Assembly (NCBI GenBank): GCA_029204225.1
Contig: CM055094.1
Coordinates: 26,796,541 to 26,860,540, forward strand
Direction: 5' to 3'
Source: Diphasiastrum complanatum
Lineage: Eukaryota; Streptophyta; Lycopodiopsida; Lycopodiales; Lycopodiaceae
Length of the DNA: 64,000 nucleotides
Shown: one piece after another, positions 54,871-64,000 of the stretch
How the letters are laid out: every line of letters begins with the position of its first letter
How positions within the stretch are numbered: position 1 is the first letter of the stretch
Made by a program: the position numbers and the translations under genes
The notes under the pieces: model-generated
What the model saw: only the letters and a program-made list of their open reading frames with translations
Told to the model about the DNA's origin: nothing
Database searches by the model: none

Positions 54871-55129
54871 GCATTACGTATTATGCTTCTTGGTTTCCAA
54901 GAGGAGGCTCGAACCTGGGACCAAAGAAACTTTGGATGCCAAGCTAACCAGCTGAGCAAACCCTGTTGGGTGCATTACGTATTATGGAAGGAGCCGGGGC
55001 AGAAGCCATTCTGCCCGGTAACGATTTCCAAAAAAATTTGGGCGAGGCCCGGAGGGGCCGAGCCTAAATTTTTTTGGAAAGCCGAATCGGGCAGAATGGC
55101 CTTTGCCCGGCTCCTTCCATTGCGTAATG
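54871..55129. mobile_element. Foldback (palindromic) element, split by a SINE
   Basis: Arms of about 75 bases are inverted copies. Left GGAAGGAGCCGGGGCAGAAG and ATTTCCAAAAAAATTTGGGC pair with right GCCCGGCTCCTTCC and AAATTTTTTTGGAAAGCC. They meet in a small loop at GGCCCGGAGGGGCC near 55047-55060. The outer ends are CATTACG/CGTAATG. The structure is a nearly closed hairpin about 170 nt long if transcribed. Confidence 0.75.
54886..54971 (-). mobile_element. tRNA-derived SINE, 86 bp
   Basis: On the minus strand a pol III A box TTGCTCAGCTGG and a B box GGTTCGAGCCT have tRNA-like spacing. Exact 15-bp direct repeats GCATTACGTATTATG flank it (54871-54885 and 54972-54986), which is the signature of LINE-driven insertion. 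The tRNA fold is imperfect: the anticodon arm is CCAAAG-TTT-CTTTGG. It is therefore not a functional tRNA gene. It consists of little more than the tRNA-like head. Confidence 0.75.
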
Positions 55130-55408
55130 GATACCTGAAATTTTTTTAGAAGCACATTATGAAGCATAATAGGCAGGTTTGACTTTGACTGACCAACACA
55201 AATGTGCCATGTGGCAGTTGTACGGAATCCGTACGGACGGGCACAGACAGGCAGAAAAAAAAAAAAGCAAAATCTGCCTTTGAAAAAAATGCATGCATTT
55301 TCTACTTTTTAATTTATTTGAAAATGGGCATAATATGCCACAGGTATCCATTACTGATTGATTATGCTTGTAGAGCTCTAAACGACAGATTGGAAAAGTT
55401 CAGGGTAA

Positions 55409-55502
55409 AGCTCTAAAATTCTTACGATTGGTATTTTTGGTTCACCCACTCTAGCTCTAAAATTCTTACGATTGGTATTTTTGGTTCACCCACTCTAGCT
55501 CT
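55409..55502. repeat. 44-bp tandem repeat, 2.1 units
   Basis: Two identical units start AGCTCTAAAATTCTTACGAT (55409 and 55453), and the beginning of a third follows at 55497. Confidence 0.9.
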
Positions 55503-55701
55503 GAGATTTAGCACTAGTTAAGTAGCTGCCTAAGGCTACAGCATAAACAAGTATCTTTCAAAATTCTAAAAACTTTCAAGAATGGATAGCAGCAAGTCGT
55601 TCGTGCTACCTGTGCATACACAATAGCAGTAGAAGTGTGATAATTCTTAAGATATTAAACAAGCTGACTCCAATAAATGTTATGATATGTGGCTACGGTA
55701 C

Positions 55702-56033
55702 TGTTACGAGCTCGTGACCAGTGCCGAACCCTAGAGAACACAGATAGGTCAGATACCACAATCAGGGTCGTGTCCAACGTACACGACCAACAGGGCAAGA
55801 CAGTGTGAGTAGTGTGCCCCAGCACGGTCCATAGCCATGGCGGGCCTAACACAGTCTAGGGACCCGGTCCCGACGTGCAGTCGGCCACGTCAGTGACACG
55901 TGGCTGACACTTGGCAGTTGCATGCTACCAGTCCTCACACTGGGCTAGGAGGGGCTTACTCTATATCAGGGAGTAGGCAAGGTTGGGTGGATCAGTTAGT
56001 GTTTGCCCTGCTGTGGTGTTAGGATGTATTACA
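55702..56033 (+). repeat. 5' LTR (332 bp)
   Basis: Begins TGTTACGAGC and ends GTATTACA. It contains an inverted GTGTCCAACGTACACGAC motif and CTATATCAGGGAGTAGGC near 55965. Confidence 0.92.
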
Positions 56034-56034
56034 C

Positions 56035-56047
56035 TGGTATCAGAGCC
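56035..56047 (+). promoter_or_regulatory. Primer binding site, tRNA-Met type
   Basis: TGGTATCAGAGCC starts one base after the LTR end. Confidence 0.9.
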
Positions 56048-56868
56048 ATCTCCATCGTAGGGAGCTTAGTAGCAGCAATAGAGAAAGCTATCAGAGGATA
56101 GGAAAATTCTCTTAGTTTCTCAGAAAGAGTTACAAGAGAAAATTCGCTGTAGGATCAGCTTTCTAATCCTCCAATTTCCTGGAAATCTCAGCAGTTTGGA
56201 AGCATATTTCTTAGAATAGCTTCAGCGTTGATGAATGAGTTTCCCTCTCTGAGTTGCGAGCCTTAGTTCAGTGTAATCTGAGCGGAAATTCAAGGGGAAA
56301 GGAAGAGCAGATCCATCGTTGTATAGCTAGCCCTCAAATCTGAAATTTGTATCAAGTTTTGAGTAGATTAGAGTAAGTTCTAATCTGAAATATAGTAGCA
56401 GGGTCAGCGCTGGACAGAGAAGAGAAAGGGTGAAATTTCATCCCTGTTTTTTGAGATTTCTCAAGAGTTCGAACTTCAAATTTGTTTGCCACAGACCAGC
56501 GACCTACCAGTTGAGGTCAACTCAAAGATTCAAGCGAATTTTTGAGCTTTAAATTGGACAAATCGGGCCAGACAGGTTGCTATCCAACCAGCGAGGGCAA
56601 AACATCAAAATTCCGTAAATTTTTCGGTTTTCGGTTTGTTGGAGCCCCACACCTGAAATCAGATCAGTCAGCTACTCAACTCAAGAACCGGGACAAAAGG
56701 TTTGAAAGCAGTTGAGGAAGAGCTGAGAGGGCTTTTCTTGATTCTCTCTGTGGAAGTACAGTTCTCAGAAAGAGCTACATTTTCTTTCCCTCCCTTGTAC
56801 AGTCGTAAATTAGTCTTTCTGACTTTTTTTCCTTCAAAAGTTAAGGTACCTCTCTTTTAGTTCCAAAA
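56048..56868 (+). other. Untranslated leader of the chromovirus
   Basis: This is an 820-bp leader between primer site and gag ATG. No ORF of note is seen. Confidence 0.6.
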
Positions 56869-57976
56869 ATGATCACTCCTCAAGGACCTAATCAACCCCC
56901 GGAGAGAGGCTTCGACGAACTTGAAACATAAGCCTTGGCTTACAGTAAAGGGAAAGAACATATGGAAATGGAAGAACAGGAACAGTTCACCAAAGAACTC
57001 GAAGAACTGGTTACCAAGGAGCAGTTTCTCCACTTGGTAACAAAAGTGGATGAACTTAAGTTGGCATTAGCCAATTTCAAGTCCAGTGTGGATGACTCGT
57101 TCGCTGAACTCAAAGGCTTGATTTTGAGTTCCGCGAAAGGAAGCCTTCCCTCCACTTCTCAGTTATCCCCTTCTCCACTTCCATCGGTTTCGGGTGAGAC
57201 TTTGCGATCTCACCCCAGTGTCTTTAAAGATTTAAAGCCTCCTACTTTTATTGGGGAAGAGAAGGATAGAAATGCAGATATTCTACAAACCTTCCTCAGC
57301 AAATGGAAGAACATTCATGCTCTTAAACAGACCCCTGACCATTTGCAAGCAATTGAGGCCAATCTTTCCTTAGCCCATGGCCTATAAGTGGTGGTTAAAT
57401 CTCCAGGAGACTGGGCAGACTCCCCGGTCATGGAAAGCTTTTGAAGAAGCTTTGAAGAAGCTTTCTTAAGAGAATTTCTACCAATGAATGAACTTGATAG
57501 AGCTTGGGAAGCCTGGGAAAGAACAGTAATGGACAAGTCCCTCATCCAATATATCTCGCTGCACCAAGAAGCAATTTGAAAGATTAAAAATATGGATGAT
57601 TATCAGAAAATCAGAGGGTTTGTAAGTAGAGGTCCAGAGAAACTCGCCTACTACCCTTGAGCAAGCTCTCAGATATGCTCAAATCTATGATGATTCAGTG
57701 GGTAGGAAAAAGGCGAGACAACAGCCCCTTTTTGAGCAGCCTCCTCAATTTGAAAAAGAAATTTTTAAAAGAAAGATAGAAGATAAAATTAAAGTTGAAG
57801 CTCCTCAAAAACGCCCTTCACTCATACAGCCCTTAAAACCAGAAGATTTTGCGAAAGCCAAACAGGAACGTTTGTGCTTTGTGTGTATGGGCAAGGGACA
57901 CACAGTCAGACAATGTCCCAAGGGGCCTTTCACTAAGAAAGATAAAAAAGATAAGAAACAATTTCATCTTGTTTAG
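56869..57976 (+). pseudogene. Chromovirus gag, nonsense and frameshift mutations
   Basis: The ATG at 56869 is followed by TAA at 56929, codon 21. The open part 56935-57387 has a coiled coil (EELVTKEQFLHLVTKVDELK) and the start of the capsid (FKDLKPPTFIGEEKDR). It shifts frame at about 57380 into the capsid helices (PRSWKAFEEA; EFLPMNELDRAWEAWERTVM), where a GAAGAAGCTTT unit is duplicated. The last frame to 57976 holds a basic stretch and the zinc knuckle CFVCMGKGHTVRQC (CX2CX4HX4C). Confidence 0.85.
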
Positions 57977-58018
57977 ACTGTATGTTTCCCCAGTGACTCG
58001 GCAGCTTCCGAGATCAAA

Positions 58019-58393
58019 GTGTATCATGAAGACCATGAATATTGCTGCCAACTGACCTCTGGAAGGCTATCGAGACCCTTCAGCTTTGGGCCGCATGAGT
58101 TAGTACGTATGCAGGGGAAAGTTGGTAACCAGTCAGTAAGAGTTATGGTTGATGAACGGGCCACCCATAATTTCATCAACTACACCTTGGTTAAAAAACT
58201 TAAACTTCCAGAAGTACCTAGTCAGCATACGTACATAGTTTCACTAGCTAAGAGTGAAGATAAGAAAATCTGGGAAACTATGGTAAGTAGCTTGAATCTT
58301 GATATTCAGGGGTACCAAGATGAAATAAACTTTCAGATAATGCACCTGGATCGCACAGATATTGTTCTCAAAGAGATTGGCTCTATAGTTTAG
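58019..58393 (+). pseudogene. Chromovirus protease, catalytic triad mutated
   Basis: The frame reads GNQSVRVMVDERATHNFINY. The expected aspartic protease site is D-S/T-G; here the two residues after Asp are E and R, so the enzyme would be inactive. A stop closes the frame at 58393. Confidence 0.75.
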
Positions 58394-58461
58394 GACCTTC
58401 CCTCCACAGAAACTATCAGGAGAACACCCTTAGCTTTCAGCATAAAGGCCGAGAGATCCAG

Positions 58462-59330
58462 TTGCATGGAGAGCATGATGTTCCCAACAGTCCTATGGTC
58501 TGCAATTCAGAGCTTTGTCAGCTAATCGGAGACAAAGATCATCAGGTATTCTTATGTGACTTTCAGTTTATTCCTGAAGTTTCTATTTCTAGTTCTATAC
58601 GGCAAAAAATTAGTAAACTAGAAACTTTATTGTCTAAATTTAAAGATGTTTTTCCTGAAAATTTGCCACATGGTTTGCCACCTAGCAGAGAGGTAAATCA
58701 TGTAACAACCTAGTACTAGGTACAGCACTTGTTTCTAAACCTCCGTATTGGGTCAGCCGAATAGAGGATGAAGAAATAACTAGGCAGTTTTGGGAAATGC
58801 CAAATTCAGACCAGTAATTCACCATGGGCCTCACCAGTCCTTTTGGTGAAAAAGAAAGAAGGGTCTATGCGTCTTTGCGTAGATTACAGATCCCTCAATA
58901 AAGTCACAATAAAGAATAAATATCCTATGCCTCGAACAGACGAGTTGTTTGATCAACTCGACGGGGCTAAAATTTTCAGTAAAATAGACCTCAGATTGGG
59001 ATACCATCATGTTCGTATAGAATCAGATGATGTCCCGAAATCAACTTTTAGGACTTGTCACGGTCATTATGAGTCTAAGGTGATGCCATTTGGGCTCACA
59101 AATGCTCCAACTACCTTTATGACCTTGATGAACAGTGTCCTCAGACCATACTTGGGTAAATTCATGGTCGTATTTTTAGATGACATCCTCGTCTACAGCA
59201 AACGAGGAAGGAGCATCTAAAACACCTCAGAAAGGTATTTCGACTGCTCAGAAAGCATAAGCTTTATGCTAAACAATCCAAGTGTGAATTCTTCATTGAA
59301 GAAGTAGCATATTTGGGTCACATTATCTCG
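58462..59330 (+). pseudogene. Chromovirus reverse transcriptase, frameshifted
   Basis: Frame 58462-58713 gives the entry segment (KFKDVFPENLPHGLPPSRE). Frame 58843-59220 gives the palm: [49 protein letters not shown] and the active site [11 protein letters not shown]. After a frameshift near 59205 the thumb follows (HLRKVFRLLRKHKLYAKQSK, EVAYLGHIISSDGI). At least three breaks lie within the domain. Confidence 0.88.
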
Positions 59331-59334
59331 TCAG

Positions 59335-60156
59335 ATGGGATTAAGATGGACCCGAACAAGGTTAAAGCTCAGTTGGCTGAGACCTCAAAATATTTTGGAA
59401 CTTCAGATCTTTCTTGGTTTGGCGGGATACTACAGACGATTTGTCAAGGAATATGCTCAGAGAGCAGTTTCCATGACGAATCTTCTTAAGGGGAAGGGAA
59501 AGGATTTCATTTGGGAGTCCGCACAACAGGAGAGCTTTGATGCTCTCAAAAAAGCCTTAGCCACAACACCAATTTTAAAAGTCGACTGCCCCAATCAGCC
59601 ATTTGTGGTCGAAACAGATGCTAGCGACTTTGTAGTTGGTGCTGTGCTAACTCAGGGTGGACGACCAGTTGCGTTTGAGAGTAAAAAACTTGAGCCAGTT
59701 CAGACTAGGTACAGTGTCTATGAAAAGAAACTCTTTTCTATAGTCCATGCCCTTAAGGTTTGGAGGCATTATTTGTATGGTGCCAACTTTGAGGTCCTGA
59801 CAGACCATGAAAGTCTCAGATACCTTTGCAATCAACCTGATCTTAGAGGTCGGAAAGCTCGTTGGGCAGTGTTGATGCAAGAGTTTGATATGTCTATCAG
59901 ATATAGATGGGGGAAATTCAATACATTAGTAGATGCCCTTAGCAGAATGCCTATGATAAATGAGCTGAGTTTCACTCAGATTTCTAATGAGTTACTCGAG
60001 TCCTTGATGCATTTTTCTCTATTATCTGGTTCCGTTGAGGATGATGATGAGTCCGAGTATACGTTGTCAGATGACGTTGAGGATCCTAAGCCTGTATTAC
60101 CCAAGCAAACCCCAGGGGTTGAGGGTCAGTTGACTCAAGGATTCAAATGGAAATAG
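59335..60156 (+). CDS. Chromovirus RT connection and RNase H, 273-residue open frame
   Basis: It starts in the RT connection (FLGLAGYYRRFVKEYAQRAV) and contains a full RNase H: first Asp in FVVETDASDFVVGAVL, the Glu in VYEKKLFSIVHAL, Asp in LTDHESLRYL, and the last Asp in TLVDALSR. An acidic linker follows to a TAG at 60154. This is the longest intact coding block of the element. Confidence 0.88.
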   Translation: MGLRWTRTRLKLSWLRPQNILELQIFLGLAGYYRRFVKEYAQRAVSMTNLLKGKGKDFIWESAQQESFDALKKALATTPILKVDCPNQPFVVETDASDFVVGAVLTQGGRPVAFESKKLEPVQTRYSVYEKKLFSIVHALKVWRHYLYGANFEVLTDHESLRYLCNQPDLRGRKARWAVLMQEFDMSIRYRWGKFNTLVDALSRMPMINELSFTQISNELLESLMHFSLLSGSVEDDDESEYTLSDDVEDPKPVLPKQTPGVEGQLTQGFKWK

Positions 60157-61029
60157 TATTCCTTTCAGGATGAGTACTTGCTCTATAGAGATAGAGTATG
60201 TGTCCCCAATTCAGAGGATTATAGGCAGCAGGTCCTATTTGAATGTCATGACAATCCTAGTGCGGGACACCCAGGCATACAGAAGACCTATGAGCTTCTT
60301 CGTAGGCAATTTTTTGGCCTAGTATGAAAAAGGACATCCAACAGTATGTAACCAGTTGTCAGAAATGTCAAGTAAATAAAGCAGAGCGTTTAAAGGCGGG
60401 AGGGTTGTTGCAGCCCTTAGAAATACCAGCTGGTAAATGGGAGAGTATCTCCATGGATTTTATAGTAGGCCTGCCAAAAACCCAAAAGGGTAATGATGCC
60501 ATATGGTTCACAGTTGATCGTCTGACCAAAATGGCTCATTTTATTCCGACCAAAACAACTGTCAGAGCTCCAGAGTTAGCAAGGTTGTCTGTAGATGGGC
60601 TATTTAAATTGTACGATCTACCTTCCGGCATAGTCAGCGACTGGGACAGTAAGTTTAATGGAAATTTTTGGAGGGTAGTATTCCATCATCTCCATACTAA
60701 ACTTAATTTTGAGTACCACTGACCATCCACAGACGGACGGTCAAATAGAGAGGGGAAATCTGGTGCTGGAGGATATGCTTTGTGCATACATCAGCAAGAA
60801 GCAGACTAATTGGGAGGAGTATCTCTCGATACTAGAGTTTGCTTACAACAGTACCAAACATTCAGCTACAGGATACAGCCCATTTATGCTGATGTACGGT
60901 TTTCAGCCACGCTCACCCACAGCTGTAGGGTTTAAACAGGAAAAAGTTGAAGCAACCAGAAACTTTTTAGAGGACTTAAACCAGACGATAGAACATGCTA
61001 AGCGTAGCATTAGGCAGTCCCAGGATTGA
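60157..61029 (+). pseudogene. Chromovirus integrase, frameshifted
   Basis: The HHCC zinc-binding region is seen as ECHDNPSAGHPGIQKTYELL, a frameshift near 60320, and SCQKCQVNK. The catalytic core has Asp in SMDFIVGLPKTQKGND (60456), Asp in IVSDWDSKF, and Glu in DHPQTDGQIERGN in the next frame (60709-61029). SATGYSPFMLMYGFQPRSP follows. The D-D-E triad is present although split over frames. Confidence 0.88.
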
Positions 61030-61480
61030 GCCAGACATTATGCAGATCCACACAGATGGGATGTGCAGTTCTCCGCTGGTGAGAAAGTCTATTTGAGAGT
61101 CCCAGTTGACTCTAAAACCCTCAAATCAGGAGTGTGTGCTAAGTTGTCTCCTAGGTATTGTGGTCCCTTTACCATCAGTAGGAGACTAGGCGAGGTCACC
61201 TATGAGCTAGAACTCCCACATAGCAGTAAGGTTTTTTTAGTCTTTCATGTAAGTCAGTTACGAAAAGCCTTAACCAGATCAGAAAGTCTGGTAGGGGACA
61301 ATGTTCTAGCTGTCCCATTGGATCCTCAGCAACCTCCACATGAACCAGAAGAGATTCTTGATATTAGAGAGCCACAGACTCGTCATACTCTATACTGAGA
61401 ATATCTGGTCAGGTGGAATGATCAGTCTGTTGAGAATGCCACTTGGGAAAGAGACAACGTCCTTCACTAGATTTTTTCAG
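61030..61480 (+). pseudogene. Integrase C-terminus and chromodomain
   Basis: The GPFTISRRLGEVTYELELP and FHVSQLRKAL blocks are the integrase GPY/F module. After EPEEILDIREPQTRH a TGA at 61396 interrupts. EYLVRWNDQSVENATWERD continues in the same frame and matches a chromodomain pattern (hydrophobic, W, ATWE). Confidence 0.8.
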
Positions 61481-61510
61481 ACTTTGTCTTAGAGGACCAA
61501 GACGGTTCTT

Positions 61511-61523
61511 AAGGGGGAGGGAG
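61511..61523 (+). promoter_or_regulatory. Polypurine tract
   Basis: AAGGGGGAGGGAG lies immediately before the 3' LTR. Confidence 0.9.
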
Positions 61524-61882
61524 TGTTACAAGCTCATGACCAGTGCCCAATCCTAGAGAGCATAGATAGGTCAGATACGACAATCAGGGTCGTGTACAGC
61601 GTACACGACCAACAAGGCAAGACAGTGTGAGTAGTGTGCCCCAGCATGGTCCATAGCCATGGCGGGCCTAACATAGTCTAGGGACCCTGTCAGCAGGACA
61701 GGGACCCCCAGTTGGGTTCGGACGTGCAGTCGGCCACGTCAGTGACATGTGGCCGACACTTGGCAGTTGCATGCTACCAGTCCTCACACTAGGCTAGGAG
61801 GGGCTTACTCTATATCAAGGAGTAGGCAAGGTTGGGTGGATTAGTTAGTGTTTGCCCTACTGTGGTGTTAGGATCTATTACA
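61524..61882 (+). repeat. 3' LTR (359 bp)
   Basis: Begins TGTTACAAGC and ends CTATTACA. It carries 27 extra bases relative to the 5' LTR around 61687-61720, including CAGCAGGACAGGGACCC. Confidence 0.92.
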
Positions 61883-62575
61883 AGTACCTATATAAGGAAA
61901 CAACTTTATGATGAGATACATAGTAGATCAAAGCTTTTCAACGATCTAGAAAAATTGAGATTAGCACGAAGGCTGCTCACAAAAGAAAGATAGGTATTCC
62001 GTATTAACTACGTACCTTTATCATGATTATTCTCCTTTCTGAAATTATGGCAACATGATCGGCTTCAATTGACTGAAATCAAGGTATCTTGAATCCTAAC
62101 TGCGTCAGGTCAAGGATGAACGAATCACAATTGCGAAATACCAAAAAGTGCAGCAGCCAAAACATTTTTAAACGGAAGTGAAATGATGAGCATCAAACCC
62201 CCCATATCATCCATGTTTTGATTGTGTTGCACAAGCACAACATCATTCTCCTCAAGCCATGGAGACACACATCCAAGAAACCCTGGATTTAACAATCTCT
62301 TTCTAATATTGAGGTCCTTTGTTTCATATGCTATCAAATTCGATCCTTGTGATAATGGTATAAACTTATGCATTGATCGGTCTTATACAATCCCAACTAA
62401 AAGGCAAACATATTTTGTGTAACACACTCATTCCAGTTACAGTATCAATAATTAATTTCTCTACCCCATCTTCAATGACTATGTGTTGTTTGTAATACTC
62501 CACAGAAAAAAAAAAGAAAAAAGCATCCATCATGTTGAATACTAAAGAAGGATGTAATATATGTTTTCCAATGAC
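61883..62575. other. No gene recognised
   Basis: An 82-codon minus-strand frame at 62373-62125 has no motif. A purine-rich A/G run lies at 62502-62520. Confidence 0.4.
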
Positions 62576-63181
62576 CTATAGAGCATGAGACGAAGAGGTA
62601 GATGAAGTGTCTTGACTTCTTCGATTATTTTCTTGTAGCAACATAGTGATAACTCTGATAAGAGTTAAATCTAAGTGTGTCGTGATGATCATCACACAAT
62701 TCTCATATGTAGAGGGCAGGCTTGAAAGCAATGTCATAATTGTGTCTTGACCATCTATGACTGATCCGACAATGGCCATCTGTTGCAAGAGATTCTTAAA
62801 CTAGTTAATATGATTCTGAAGAGAATCATTGTTCAACATCTTGAGTGTGAAGAATTTCCTTCAAAGATGTAACTTGGTAGTTACGTCTCTCACATCATAT
62901 AGTGAGCTGAGGATGTCCCAAACTTCTTTTGAAGCTTTGGCTTCAGCTATGTGGCCACTTTGAGTATCTAATATATTGAGGATAATAAGTGTGAAAGCTT
63001 TACCATCCTTTGACTTTCATTTTGAGTCGTCTGTGTCATCTTCAGGCTTCACTTCGATACCTGTAACAACATCCCACAACTCATTGGTGATTAGCAAGGT
63101 CTTCATCTTAAATTTCCATAGATGATAATTGGATCCATTCAGCTTGTCTGCGATAAGACCGACTTTACTTGTAGAATCCAT
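62576..63181 (-). pseudogene. Ty1/copia gag (UBN2-type)
   Basis: On the minus strand the ATG at 63181 opens a gag containing LIADKLNGSNYHLWKFKMK, LHLRRKFFTLKML and IMTLLSSLPSTYENCVMIIT, ending at 62576. In-frame stops lie at 63019-63017 (TGA) and 62803-62801 (TAG). It is similar in layout to the gag at 38349. The rest of the element beyond 62576 is missing. Confidence 0.8.
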
Positions 63182-63356
63182 CTAGAACTTTAGACTGTCA
63201 ATAATTCGATTGTCATTATGAGAAAGATACAATGTTGTGGAAATCAATTTTTTGATACCAAAACAAATTGATTCGAACTAAAGAATAATTTGATATCGCG
63301 AAAGATATCAAGTATAAGAGTTAGCAAACTTTGATATAGTATCTTGAAGAATCAAC

Positions 63357-63368
63357 GCTCTAATACCA
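63357..63368 (-). promoter_or_regulatory. Copia primer binding site
   Basis: On the minus strand TGGTATTAGAGC follows the LTR end CCAACA; one base differs from the tRNA-Met consensus. Confidence 0.7.
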
Positions 63369-64000
63369 TGTTGGAAAGAGGTGTGTGAAAGATAGGTCGA
63401 ATAAGATTCGAAAAGAATTTGAACGAATAAGATTCGAATAAAAAAAATTTGAACGACAAGAAAGAAAACTTATTTTGCACAACGGAATAAACTATCTTTC
63501 TCTTTCTTCATGCATGACTACGCCTATCAATTTTGAACAAAACAATAGTGATAGAAATCACGTTCGATCTTATAGTAACTAACTTTGAAATCATCAGTAC
63601 TCAAGTGATTACGTAGCCAAATAATAATGCATTGAATCATCAGACAAATAATTAGTCGTGAAGAACTACATAAATGCATACATTCTGAGACGAACCTGAA
63701 CGCAATAAGAAGATAGTATTTATTCAGTATGAAAGCGAAATAGAAGTAAATGAGTACAACAAGTTGCAAATCGAAGCCGCGTACTCTAAGCTATCTCTGA
63801 GCGGCTAAATGAAAGTCTAAATTAAACTTTAGCTTTTCCATTCTAATAACAAACCATGGACTCCAAAAGGTTCTTCAATATGGTAAATGAACTTATTAAT
63901 ACTCATAGTTATAAATTTAAACAAGCAAGCATCTATCTTACAAAAACAAGAGCAATTATCTTACAAAATAGACCCATAACAATGTAGAATCTTGAAAGAG
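63369..64000 (-). repeat. 5' LTR of the minus-strand Copia, far end not resolved
   Basis: On the minus strand the LTR ends CTTTCCAACA at 63369. It runs toward and possibly beyond the window edge; a TGTTATGGG at 63981 could be its start. It contains repeated GAATAAGATTCGAA phrases at 63399-63440. Confidence 0.6.

Larger units (their letters stand above)
55702..61882 (+). mobile_element. Complete Ty3/gypsy chromovirus, 6.18 kb, coding capacity broken
   Basis: It has both LTRs, primer site, gag, protease, RT, RNase H, integrase, chromodomain and polypurine tract in canonical order. Flanking bases GGTAC (55697-55701) and AGTAC (61883-61887) are a 5-bp target duplication with one change. The LTRs differ by many substitutions (about ten in the first 100 bp) and one 27-bp length difference. 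Together with several frameshifts and stops this marks an old insertion. It cannot move by itself. Confidence 0.92.

Noticed and set aside
54886-54971. A functional tRNA gene on the minus strand
   Set aside because: A and B boxes are present, but the anticodon arm and acceptor stem do not fold correctly, and flanking target duplications show a retroposed SINE.

Overview
The window looks like a repeat-rich nuclear region of a land plant. One host gene is clear: the 3' half of a VPS50/syndetin-like gene on the + strand. Its coding exons are minute (51 to 120 bp), while its introns reach about 12.3 kb and are packed with retrotransposons. The LTR elements use tRNA-Met type primer sites, carry plant-style Ty1/copia and Ty3/gypsy domains, and include a chromodomain element. 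Very long introns and heavy LINE load would suit a fern or another seed-free plant, but that placement is an inference.

Layout. 1-3009: an upstream VPS50 intron holding a LINE RT fragment and a scrambled minus-strand Copia element. 3010-19002: the last six recognisable VPS50 exons. The large intron at 4103-16397 contains a head-to-tail array of at least five LINE copies (about 4.9-11.0 kb). Each ends in a small hairpin, an AATAAA-like box and a (CT)n tract, and the next copy starts at the tract of the one before. The same intron holds a DegP/HtrA-like PDZ fragment and a Copia integrase remnant. A further LINE fragment lies at 16.85-17.78 kb.

19-22 kb: no recognisable gene. 22-40.3 kb: nested, decayed LTR elements. 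These are family A (gypsy with chromodomain-like end, 23090-27861, plus a minus fragment at 31326-31643), a second gypsy integrase (27862-28779), family B LTRs (29462-30332 and 33625-34415) with unusual non-pol ORFs on the minus strand, two plus-strand Copia gag regions, and a minus-strand gypsy RNase H. 41-42.1 kb: a pair of 385-bp direct repeats. 43.1-47.3 kb: overlapping and chimeric Copia elements. 47.6-52.3 kb: mostly unassigned AT-rich sequence with long CT tracts. 52.29-52.67 kb: a MITE-like element.

53.27-54.59 kb: 3' exons of an unrecognised host-like gene on the minus strand. 54.87-55.13 kb: a foldback palindrome split by a tRNA-derived SINE with 15-bp target duplications. 55702-61882: a complete but mutated Ty3/gypsy chromovirus with both LTRs, primer site and polypurine tract. 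62.5-64 kb: the 5' part of a minus-strand Copia element.

The signals most worth following are the microsatellite-tailed LINE family (nested insertion into its own CT tails, a 3' hairpin preserved by paired substitutions, a PCNA-box-like motif in the ORF2 tail, a 71-bp Copia patch inside one copy) and repeated hairpins with covarying stems and a constant loop in the family B LTR. Domain calls rest on motif reading by eye; no database search was run.
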